A stretch of DNA of 64,000 nt from Mycolicibacter heraklionensis (lineage in GTDB: Bacteria; Actinomycetota; Actinomycetes; Mycobacteriales; Mycobacteriaceae): NCBI RefSeq assembly GCF_019645815.1, contig NZ_CP080997.1, forward strand, positions 682,001 to 746,000. Reading direction: 5' to 3'. Made by a program: the position numbers and the translations under genes. Below are positions 44,088 to 50,814 of this stretch, in pieces. Positions within the stretch are counted from its first letter, which is position 1, and each line of letters opens with the position of its first letter. Under the pieces are notes generated by a model, which was not told where the DNA came from, made no database searches, and worked only from the letters and a program-made list of their open reading frames with translations.

Positions 44088-45816
44088 CGAATTGATCCTC
44101 CTTGTGGGTTGGAACTGTGCCGTTATGCCGCACTGGGGCAGTGGTTTTCGGTGACGCTTCGGCGGAGAGGAACGGCGCGAACGGCGGTATCTCGTCGGCT
44201 GCGCATTCGACGCTGATCACCGAGGGCCCCTCACGGTCCAACGCCGACTCCACGACCGCGCCGAATGTGCCCGGGTCGTCGACGTCGATCGCGCTGAGCC
44301 CCGGGAACATCGACGCCAGGCCGTCACCGAGCTGGCTGGGCGTGAAGCGGTTGTAGCTGTAGAAGCCGTCGTAGAACAGCTGCTCGCGGGTGACGCACAT
44401 GGCGTGCGCGTTGTTGTTCAGCAGCACGAACAGCACCGGAAGCCGGTACTGCACGGCGGTGTGGATCTCCATGCCGTGCATGAAGAACGCGCCGTCGCCG
44501 GCGATCACCACGGTGCGCCGACCGCGGCCGAACGCCATCCCGATCCCGGCTCCGAAGCTGTAGCCCATCCCGCCCATCCCCAGTGCGACCAGGAAACGGC
44601 CGTCGCGCCGCGGCGGCAGGTAGTGGATGGCCGCAGCGCCGGTATTGCCCGCGTCGACGACGATGTCGGTCCCGGCGGGCAACGCTTGGTCCAGCACGGC
44701 CATCGCGTCGCGATAGCGCACGCCCGGGCCGGTGTACGGCGGCGGATTCAGCTCGGTGTGGGGCACCGTCTCGGGCACCCGCAGCCACCTGGGGCGCCCG
44801 GCGCCCGAGAGCTCCCGGCAGATCGACCGCAGGGACGCCCGCAGGTCAGCCGTCTGCACGTGGGTGCACGGAACGTACGGCGGCGCCGAACCGATCGAGA
44901 GGGTGCGCACGGAGCTCAGCGCCGCCTCGAGGCCGCCGCGGGCGGTCAGCGACAGTCGGGTGCCCACCACCAGGCACACCGCACTGCCGGTCAGGGCATC
45001 GATGACCGAGGGGTGGCCCATGATGCCGGCCACACCCAGTGCCGACGACGAGCCCAGCCCCGAGGTTCCCGAGACATCCTTCGCGTCGGGGACGCACACC
45101 ACCCGTGCGCGCAGTAGTGCCCGCAGGTCCTCGAGTTCGATGCGGGCATCGTCGCGGGCCACCTGTTCGCCGGCGATGATCGTCACCGGCCCATGGGCGT
45201 TGCGCAGCGTGTGGATGACCGGATGCGGGTCGCTGATCACCGCAGGATCGCCGCCGGTGTTGCCGCTGTCGCGGTATGGGCTGGCCGTGACGGTGGCCCG
45301 CTGAACGTCCTTGGGCAGCAACAGCACCGCGGGCCCACCGGTGCGTGCCGCGGCGATCGCACGGGGCAAGGCGGTCACGATGTCTTCGGGGTCGATCACC
45401 CGCTCGCAGAACACCGACACCGCCGAGAACAAGGCCTGCGCGTCGAGTGCGCCGTTGCGGCCGCTGGTGTCTTGGAAACTGCCCCGGCCGTCCAAGGTGC
45501 TCGGGGCCTGGCCCACCAGCGCGAGCACCGGAACCCGACTGGCCAAGGATTCGCCGAGCCCGGCCACCAGGTTCAGGGCGCCCCCGCCCGACGTCGCGGC
45601 GACCACCCCCAGCCCCGCGCCGCTGCGGCTGTAGCCGTCGGCCATGGTGGCGGCCGAGAACTCATGTTTGGCCAGCACCGCCGTGATGTCGGGACGGAAA
45701 TACGCCGCGTCGTAAAGATCTTCGATATTCGCGCCGTCGACGCCGAAGATGTGACCGACTCCCATGGCCGCCAGCTGGGCGACCATGAAATCGACCACGG
45801 AAGCGATCCTGGACAT
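44065..45816 (-). CDS. Thiamine-diphosphate-dependent enzyme (acetolactate-synthase-like)
   Basis: 583 aa. Pyr domain: HIFGVDGANIEDLYDAAYF and the catalytic Glu in LAKHEFSAATMADGYSRSGA. Central domain 190–340. PP domain has IVVDAGNTG, MGGMGYSFGAGIGMAFG and the ThDP/Mg motif GDGAFFMHG followed by VLFVLLNNNAHAM. It should decarboxylate a 2-oxo acid and transfer the acyl anion. It is the first gene of a four-gene operon (ThDP–SRPBCC–KAS III–aminotransferase). It is not a branched-chain-amino-acid ALS: no regulatory subunit or ilv genes are near. Confidence 0.87.
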   Translation of the reverse strand: MSRIASVVDFMVAQLAAMGVGHIFGVDGANIEDLYDAAYFRPDITAVLAKHEFSAATMADGYSRSGAGLGVVAATSGGGALNLVAGLGESLASRVPVLALVGQAPSTLDGRGSFQDTSGRNGALDAQALFSAVSVFCERVIDPEDIVTALPRAIAAARTGGPAVLLLPKDVQRATVTASPYRDSGNTGGDPAVISDPHPVIHTLRNAHGPVTIIAGEQVARDDARIELEDLRALLRARVVCVPDAKDVSGTSGLGSSSALGVAGIMGHPSVIDALTGSAVCLVVGTRLSLTARGGLEAALSSVRTLSIGSAPPYVPCTHVQTADLRASLRSICRELSGAGRPRWLRVPETVPHTELNPPPYTGPGVRYRDAMAVLDQALPAGTDIVVDAGNTGAAAIHYLPPRRDGRFLVALGMGGMGYSFGAGIGMAFGRGRRTVVIAGDGAFFMHGMEIHTAVQYRLPVLFVLLNNNAHAMCVTREQLFYDGFYSYNRFTPSQLGDGLASMFPGLSAIDVDDPGTFGAVVESALDREGPSVISVECAADEIPPFAPFLSAEASPKTTAPVRHNGTVPTHKEDQFDVATSPR

Positions 45817-45845
45817 CTGCCCGCCTAACTCGTGACGATGTCATT

Positions 45846-45873
45846 GACACGGTTTCCGGCGGGCATTGGTTCG
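45846..45873 (-). promoter_or_regulatory. SigL-like promoter for the ThDP operon (one mismatch)
   Basis: Minus strand CGAACC–N16–CGTGTC; only the first -35 base differs from TGAACC–N16–CGTGTC. It lies about 30 bp before the ThDP ATG at 45816, in the 78-bp gap after rslA. Confidence 0.6.
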
Positions 45874-45894
45874 AAGCAGCCTGGCCCGGGGTGT

Positions 45895-46614
45895 TTACAG
45901 CGTGCGCTCCAGGAGGACCTGCCCGTTGTCCGCTGAAACCACTTGGACCGAGGCGATTTGATCTGAGGGTGTCGAGATGCTGCCGACCGGCGTCGCGGTG
46001 TGCCCGGGCTCGGCAACCCAGGTCGCCAGTCGGGTCTGGCTGCCGTCGCGGCCGACCACCACCAGCGCCAGGGTGTCGTGGGGGGCGTTCACCGGTGCCA
46101 GGCAGACGCAGCTCAAGTCGATCAAGCTGCCCCAGGACTCGCTCTTGACCGCCACCGTCGAGGCCAGCGCCGTCGTTCCCACCTGCGCCATCGGCACCGC
46201 ATCGTGGCGCGGGGACGGCGTCGTCGATGAGCCGATGCCGATCAGGACACCGATCCCGAGCACGGCGGCCGCCGCAGCCGACGCCGTCCACGTCATCAGC
46301 CGGGCGCGTCGGCGCCGCCGGTGCACCTCGGTCAACAGTGCCGGCAGCAGGTTGGCCGGCGGGCGCGGCTCGGCGGCGTCGGAGTCGTTGATCGCCGCCA
46401 CACAGTTGCCGTCGAGCTGCGACAGCAGGGCGGGCACGCCGCTGATCTCGGTGACGGCGTCCCGGCACTGCGGGCAGTTGGCCAGGTGTCCCTCGAATTC
46501 CCGGCGGTCGGCCGCTGACAGCGAACCGAGCACATAGGCGGCATCCCACATGGCGTACGGGTGCTGGTCCTCGGCCGGACCGCAGGCCGGGCCGATGTCT
46601 CGTGGCGATGTCAT
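45895..46614 (-). CDS. rslA: Zinc-containing anti-sigma factor RslA
   Basis: 239 aa from ATG at 46614. ZAS domain: His20-x24-His45-x3-Cys-x2-Cys in YAMWDAAYVLGSLSAADRRE and HLANCPQC. One membrane span (LMTWTASAAAAAVLGIGVLI) around residues 105–125 and a C-terminal extracytoplasmic domain (DLSCVCLAPVNAPHDTLALV, VGRDGSQTRLATWVAEPGHT). Near-identical layout to M. tuberculosis RslA, which releases SigL on oxidation of the zinc site. Overlaps sigL by 4 bp. Confidence 0.93.
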   Translation of the reverse strand: MTSPRDIGPACGPAEDQHPYAMWDAAYVLGSLSAADRREFEGHLANCPQCRDAVTEISGVPALLSQLDGNCVAAINDSDAAEPRPPANLLPALLTEVHRRRRRARLMTWTASAAAAAVLGIGVLIGIGSSTTPSPRHDAVPMAQVGTTALASTVAVKSESWGSLIDLSCVCLAPVNAPHDTLALVVVGRDGSQTRLATWVAEPGHTATPVGSISTPSDQIASVQVVSADNGQVLLERTL

Positions 46615-47144
46615 CGTGTCACCCCCATCTCCTGCAGGGCGAGTCGCAGAGCCCGCACCGCGTAGTGCAGGCGTGATTTCACCGTTCCTTCGGCGATCCC
46701 CAGGTCTTCGGCAGTCTGCCCCGTACTCCATCCACGGTAATACGACCGTTCGATCACCGCCCGGTGCTCCGCTGACAGCCTGGTCATGGCATCGGCGATC
46801 AACATCCGGTCCAGGGCGGTGTCCACCTCTTCGCGGGTGGGTTGCTCCGGCGTGGTCGACTCGTCGAGCGAGGCGACGACGTGGCGGAACTGGGCACTGC
46901 GCCGTTCGTCGATGATCATGTTGCGCGCCACGGTGCACAGCCAGGCCCGTGGTGACCGCTCGGTGTCGCCGATGACCTCCGGGTGCTGCCAGGCACGCAG
47001 CAGGGTCTCCTGCACCACGTCTTCGGCGCGGCTGGCGTCGCCGGTCAGGCGCAGCGCATAGCGCCACAACACCGCGGCGTGCTCGTCGTAGAGCGCTTTC
47101 ATCAGCGCGGCTTCGTGGTCCGGTGGTATGCCAATGCGAGGCAA
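46611..47144 (-). CDS. sigL: ECF sigma factor SigL
   Basis: 177 aa. Region 2: LWRYALRLTGDASRAEDVVQ ... RAWLCTVARNMIIDERRSAQ; region 4: LSAEHRAVIERSYYRGWSTG and GIAEGTVKSRLHYAVRALRL. TTG at 47144 is chosen over GTG at 47153 because AGGAGG overlaps that GTG but is 8 nt before the TTG, and the resulting 177 residues equal the M. tuberculosis SigL length. A perfect SigL-type promoter 21–48 bp upstream shows autoregulation. M. tuberculosis SigL controls polyketide and envelope genes. Confidence 0.94.
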   Translation of the reverse strand: MPRIGIPPDHEAALMKALYDEHAAVLWRYALRLTGDASRAEDVVQETLLRAWQHPEVIGDTERSPRAWLCTVARNMIIDERRSAQFRHVVASLDESTTPEQPTREEVDTALDRMLIADAMTRLSAEHRAVIERSYYRGWSTGQTAEDLGIAEGTVKSRLHYAVRALRLALQEMGVTR

Positions 47145-47164
47145 GCTGATCACCTCCTGCCTAG

Positions 47165-47192
47165 TGACACGACGTGGGTGCTTGGCGGGTTC
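47165..47192 (-). promoter_or_regulatory. SigL autoregulatory promoter (perfect)
   Basis: Minus strand TGAACC–N16–CGTGTC, an exact match to the known SigL recognition sequence. It lies just upstream of sigL and after the carotenoid-oxygenase stop codon. Confidence 0.85.
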
Positions 47193-47205
47193 ATGATGTG
47201 GCGCC

Positions 47206-48843
47206 TCAGTCTGGGATCCAGCTGCCGTGAAAACCGTGCGGAACGCGCCGCGGCAGCCGTACCCGGGCGACCGGTTCGGCGTCGAACTCCGATGCGCTGA
47301 CGATCACCAGCTCGCTGCACTCGCGGACCGGGCTGTAGACGTAGGTCAGATACCAGCCGGCCGACTCGTCGGTCTGTCCCGGTGCCGGGGCGAACACCGC
47401 CTCGTCGGGTGCGCCGGCCATGCCGTTGACGCCGAACCGGTAGACCTCGGCGCTGTCGCGCGTCAGGTCGTAGCGGACCAGACCGTCTGTGCTGACAGCG
47501 ACGGCGTAACGGGCCTGGGTGCCGACCCGCCGGTCGTCGACGCGGGGGAACTCGATGTCGCGGTCGTCGAGTTGCACCTCGTGTACGACGCCGGCGTCCA
47601 AGTCGATCGTCCAGCGCCACAGCGCGGCGTCGGTCTCGAAATCGCTGCTGTCGCGCCAGATTTCCGGGTAGCGAACCACCTGCATCACGATCGCGTCACC
47701 CTGGGCCGCCGACACGTCGAAGGCGTTGGCGACGTGGAAGACGTAACACGGGTCGATGTCGAACCAGCGAACCGGACCGAAGGGGTCATCGCGGCGCAGC
47801 ACCCCCAGGCGCGCGCCGTAGTCGTCGTCCCACCGGTACGGCAGGTCGCGTTCGATGGGCCGGGTGAGCGCAACCTGCAGGTTGAACACCAACGGTAGGT
47901 CCAGGAACACCACATGCTGCGCGGTGAGCGCGAAGTCGTGCATCAGGGTCAGCCCGGGAACGTCGATCGGGCGGCGGATGGTCAAGGTGCCGTCGGCGCT
48001 GGTGCGGTAGTAGTTGACGTGCGGCTCGGCGAGGCCGCCGTGGCCGAAGAAATGCATCTCGCCGGTGGCGGGGCAGATCTTGGGGTGAGGCGCCATCGGA
48101 TCGGCCAGCTTGCCGGCGAAGTCGTAGACGCCCAGCGTCTGAAGGTCGTTGGTGATCTCGTAGGGCAGCGAGGCGTCCATCAGCGCAAGCGTTTTGCCGG
48201 CGTGGCGGATCACGTGGGTGTTGGCGACGCTGGCGTGCAGGTTGCGACTGCCGTCGGGGTTGAGTAGCGGCAGGGGCTGTTCGAAGCTCTCGGTGCGCAC
48301 CCAGCGGTTGCGGTACCAGGCGGCCCGGCCGTTCTCCAGCCGGACGCCGTGGACCATGCCATCGCCGGTGCACCAGTGCCCGCCCGCGTCGCGCGGGTTG
48401 GGGCCGTTGCGCAGATACCAGCCGTTCAGTTCGGGCGGGATACTGCCCTCGACCGGCAGGTCGAAAGCGGTGAGCTCGTCGGGGACCGGGGCGTAGTTGC
48501 CGGGCCGGAAGATCGGGAAGACCGTCTCCGGCGGCTGGATGACCGCCACCGATGCACCGGACTGTTGATGTTCCGCAGCGCCGTTCACCTGACGGGCGGT
48601 ACCGGCCCGCGCGGCTGTGAGACCCGCGCTGAGCTCGCCGTCGGCTGTCACGTAGTTGGATTCGGTGAAGTCGTCCTCATCCAGCAGCGACAGCACTGCC
48701 GGCATCTCGGACAGCTCGCTGACCGCGTCCTGGCAGAACGGGCACTCGTCCAGGTGTGTCTCGAACTCGTCATGGTCGGAATCCGAGAGTGACCCCAGCA
48801 CGTAGGCGGCGTCCCACATGCCGTACTCGTGGTCGAACGTCAT
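47206..48843 (-). CDS. Fusion: zinc anti-sigma (ZAS) domain + carotenoid cleavage oxygenase
   Basis: 545 aa from ATG at 48843. Residues 1–55 are an RslA-like ZAS domain with all four ligands: His5-x24-His30-x3-Cys34-x2-Cys37 (FETHLDECPFC). A 50-residue linker without a membrane span follows. Residues 105–545 are a complete carotenoid oxygenase, with the four iron histidines in APHPKICPATGE (253), TLMHDFALT (302), VFHVANAFD (370) and HGFHGSWIPD (539). The expected activity is oxidative cleavage of a carotenoid-type polyene, in the cytoplasm or at the membrane surface. The ZAS part could bind SigL or the adjacent sigma-4 protein. ATGA overlap with that gene. Confidence 0.92.
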   Translation of the reverse strand: MTFDHEYGMWDAAYVLGSLSDSDHDEFETHLDECPFCQDAVSELSEMPAVLSLLDEDDFTESNYVTADGELSAGLTAARAGTARQVNGAAEHQQSGASVAVIQPPETVFPIFRPGNYAPVPDELTAFDLPVEGSIPPELNGWYLRNGPNPRDAGGHWCTGDGMVHGVRLENGRAAWYRNRWVRTESFEQPLPLLNPDGSRNLHASVANTHVIRHAGKTLALMDASLPYEITNDLQTLGVYDFAGKLADPMAPHPKICPATGEMHFFGHGGLAEPHVNYYRTSADGTLTIRRPIDVPGLTLMHDFALTAQHVVFLDLPLVFNLQVALTRPIERDLPYRWDDDYGARLGVLRRDDPFGPVRWFDIDPCYVFHVANAFDVSAAQGDAIVMQVVRYPEIWRDSSDFETDAALWRWTIDLDAGVVHEVQLDDRDIEFPRVDDRRVGTQARYAVAVSTDGLVRYDLTRDSAEVYRFGVNGMAGAPDEAVFAPAPGQTDESAGWYLTYVYSPVRECSELVIVSASEFDAEPVARVRLPRRVPHGFHGSWIPD

Positions 48844-49112
48844 TGCACCGTTCCCATATCTCGCAGTGTCTGTTGCAGTGTCCGTAGCGCGTAGTGCAGT
48901 TGCGTCTTCACGCTGCCTTCCGCGATGTCCAGATCGACCGCGATCTGCTCGGTGCTCCAGCCGTAGTAGTAGGCACGACGTAGCAGGGCCCGGTGTTCGG
49001 AGGAGAGCTGCGCCAGCGCGGCGGCGACCATGGCTCGGTCCGGTGCGAAGGCGCGATGCGTGGTGTTCCAAGCACTGCTCAGGCGGGGCCGGGCCTGGTC
49101 GTCGGTGGTCAT
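48840..49112 (-). CDS. Sigma factor region-4-only protein (truncated SigL paralogue)
   Basis: 90 aa from ATG at 49112. Residues 33–88 (LSSEHRALLRRAYYYGWSTE, IAEGSVKTQLHYALRTLQQT) closely match SigL region 4, but region 2, needed for -10 recognition and core binding, is absent and no upstream frame restores it. It could be a relic, or a free sigma-4 domain that ZAS can bind or that competes for -35 elements. Overlaps the ZAS–oxygenase gene by 4 bp. Confidence 0.85.
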   Translation of the reverse strand: MTTDDQARPRLSSAWNTTHRAFAPDRAMVAAALAQLSSEHRALLRRAYYYGWSTEQIAVDLDIAEGSVKTQLHYALRTLQQTLRDMGTVQ

Positions 49113-49118
49113 GGCCGG

Positions 49119-49205
49119 TCAGGCCCGGCCCGTACGCGCAGAAGTGTCCGGCCGCGGCGTGGCCGCGGTCGAGTACCGATCTGCCGCTGGTCTTCCTCTA
49201 CCCAT
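49119..49205 (-). CDS. Possible 28-residue leader ORF
   Basis: ATG at 49205 to TGA at 49119, 6 bp before the sigma-4 gene start, inside the leader of the SigL-type transcript. It encodes an Arg/Ala-rich peptide (starts MGRGRPAADRY) with no known family. Could couple translation; could equally be chance. Confidence 0.25.
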   Translation of the reverse strand: MGRGRPAADRYSTAATPRPDTSARTGRA

Positions 49206-49224
49206 GCACCAGCCTCCCGGAAGT

Positions 49225-49252
49225 GACACGGCGCAGCGTCCGGTCCGGTTCA
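49225..49252 (-). promoter_or_regulatory. SigL-type promoter of the sigma-4/ZAS–oxygenase operon (perfect)
   Basis: Minus strand TGAACC–N16–CGTGTC, an exact consensus match, about 113 bp before the sigma-4 gene start. It places the fusion under the control of the paralogous SigL. Confidence 0.82.
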
Positions 49253-49288
49253 GTGTCGCGCGTGCGGGACGGCTGCGGTAGGGGATCT

Positions 49289-50053
49289 TTACGTGGTGGT
49301 GACCAGTGTGAGTTGCCAGGCCTGCAGCCACGGCTTGATCAGCTGCGCGACGGAGGACTCGTGTGGTTCCGCACACGCCGTGTCGGGGTCCCCACCGTCG
49401 GGCTCCGCGGTGAGGATGCCGACCGCTTCTGCGGTGCCGTCGGGGCGCATCCGGTAGGCCGGGCCGCCGGAATCGCCACAGGTGCCGGCCGCGGCGAACG
49501 TCACCTTGTTCTTCTCACTGGCGGCCACCGGCCCGCACACCGGCTCGCCGGTGCGGACTCCCAAGTGGCAGAGCGTGTCGCCGATTTCGACGCGGTCAGC
49601 GACGCCGATTACCGGGTGTCCGTCGATCTCGGGCGTCAGCGGGAATTTGTCGGGGTCGTCCAGGGTGATCAGGCCGATGTTGTTGCCATCTTTGCCGTCG
49701 TAGACGCTCGCGGTGAAGGCGCCGACGGTGGGGTAGAGGGCGCCGTGGTGGATGGCCACCGTGCCGGAGCCGCCGGGCTTGTTGCAGTGCCCCGCCGACA
49801 ACAGTCCCGGCCGGCCGTCTTTGGTGCGCACCAGGAAGCCCGCCGTGCAGCTGGTGGCCTCGGCGCTGCCGGGGGCGGAGATATTGATGCCGACCCCGGG
49901 ACCGATCGCCTCGGCCGGCGGCAGCGGGATGAGCTGTCGCACCGGCTGGGCGCGGGTGGCCCACACGATGCCCGCCAGGACTGTCATCGCGAGGGCCGCG
50001 AAGCCCAGGCGGGTGAGCAGGGTTTTGAGTGGGAGTCGTCGGAAGGCAGCCAC
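49289..50053 (-). CDS. S1-family protease paralogue with a substituted catalytic Asp
   Basis: 254 aa from GTG at 50053. Signal anchor at residues 12–32. Strongly similar to the protease at 34371–35156. His89 (SAGHCN) and Ser195 (CGDSGGPAY) are kept, but the catalytic Asp position reads NNIGLITL (Asn125) where the paralogue has DIGLITL. It is probably catalytically weak or a pseudo-protease, perhaps binding rather than cutting. The 210 bp upstream (50054–50263) are G-rich and show no gene. Confidence 0.87.
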   Translation of the reverse strand: MAAFRRLPLKTLLTRLGFAALAMTVLAGIVWATRAQPVRQLIPLPPAEAIGPGVGINISAPGSAEATSCTAGFLVRTKDGRPGLLSAGHCNKPGGSGTVAIHHGALYPTVGAFTASVYDGKDGNNIGLITLDDPDKFPLTPEIDGHPVIGVADRVEIGDTLCHLGVRTGEPVCGPVAASEKNKVTFAAAGTCGDSGGPAYRMRPDGTAEAVGILTAEPDGGDPDTACAEPHESSVAQLIKPWLQAWQLTLVTTT

Positions 50054-50263
50054 TCCGGCAACGGTACCGAGGGTGGGGCGGGTGTGCAGGTGGGGTGGTT
50101 ACGCGGAGGGTGAACGGCTCGAGGGACCGGATGGGGTCCAGACGATCTGGCGTGCCGGGAAGGCGGCGGTCGAGTGTGGGACAGGGGTGGCGGGCGTGTG
50201 GGTAGCGAGGTCGTACAGGGGACGGGGCCGAGGCGTGAGGGGCTATGGGTCAGGGGTTTGTGA

Positions 50264-50719
50264 TTAGGGAGGGCCGAGTGCGGATTCTATGTCGGCAATG
50301 ATCGCGTCGAGGTCTTCGTGCTCCCAGAACCGGAGGACTGTCCAGCCGGCGGCTCGCAGTACCCCGGTCTGTGCGCGATCGCGGGCTGCGTTGCCTTCGA
50401 GTTTCGGCAACCAGTAGTCGTCGTTGACGCGGGGTCTGCGGCTGTGCTGCGGGCAGCTGTGCCAGAAGCACCCGTCGACGAAAACGGCGACGCGGCGCTT
50501 GGTAAAGACAATGTCTGGGCGGATGAGCCTGCCTTCCACTCTGACCGGATGGTCCTTGAGAAAGCGGTAACCCCTCCGATGCAGTCTCGAGCGGACCATG
50601 GATTCGGGCTTGGTGTCGCGCCGCCGGATGGCGGCCATATTGCGGGAGCGACCCGGCGGCGTGACGTAGCCCTGGGCTTGGGCGTTCTCCGGCGCGCCAA
50701 CGTGGTCCGCCTCGCTCAT
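50264..50719 (-). CDS. vsr: Very short patch repair endonuclease Vsr
   Basis: 151 aa from ATG at 50719. Vsr fold: NMAAIRRRDTKPESMVRSRL, DHPVRVEGRLIRPDIVFTKR with the catalytic Asp, VAVFVDGCFWHSCPQH and the C-terminal VLRFWEHEDL. Nicks at T:G mismatches formed by deamination of 5-methylcytosine. It is divergent from the C5-methyltransferase, its normal partner, across a LexA-type palindrome. Confidence 0.92.
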   Translation of the reverse strand: MSEADHVGAPENAQAQGYVTPPGRSRNMAAIRRRDTKPESMVRSRLHRRGYRFLKDHPVRVEGRLIRPDIVFTKRRVAVFVDGCFWHSCPQHSRRPRVNDDYWLPKLEGNAARDRAQTGVLRAAGWTVLRFWEHEDLDAIIADIESALGPP

Positions 50720-50779
50720 GCCGATACGGTACGTCGGCAGGGGTTTGACGAGCCGAGCGCTCCCGCGATAATGTTTATA

Positions 50780-50795
50780 TCGAACGTTTGTTCGA
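50780..50795. promoter_or_regulatory. LexA/SOS box between vsr and the methyltransferase
   Basis: TCGAACGTTTGTTCGA, a perfect match to the mycobacterial LexA consensus TCGAAC–N4–GTTCGA. It ends 19 bp before the methyltransferase GTG and could also act on vsr. Confidence 0.65.
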
Positions 50796-50814
50796 GTGAT
50801 GGAAGGGGGATGAG

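Noticed and set aside
47145..47153. GTG at 47153 as the start of sigL
   Set aside because: The AGGAGG ribosome site overlaps this GTG. TTG at 47144 has correct spacing and yields the 177-residue length of M. tuberculosis SigL.
48840..49280. A complete second ECF sigma factor upstream of the ZAS–oxygenase gene
   Set aside because: All three minus frames upstream of 49112 were read; none encodes a region 2, so only region 4 exists.
50054..50263. Small gene in the G-rich stretch between the S1 protease and vsr
   Set aside because: No frame with a plausible start, ribosome site and codon use; the run looks like low-complexity intergenic DNA.
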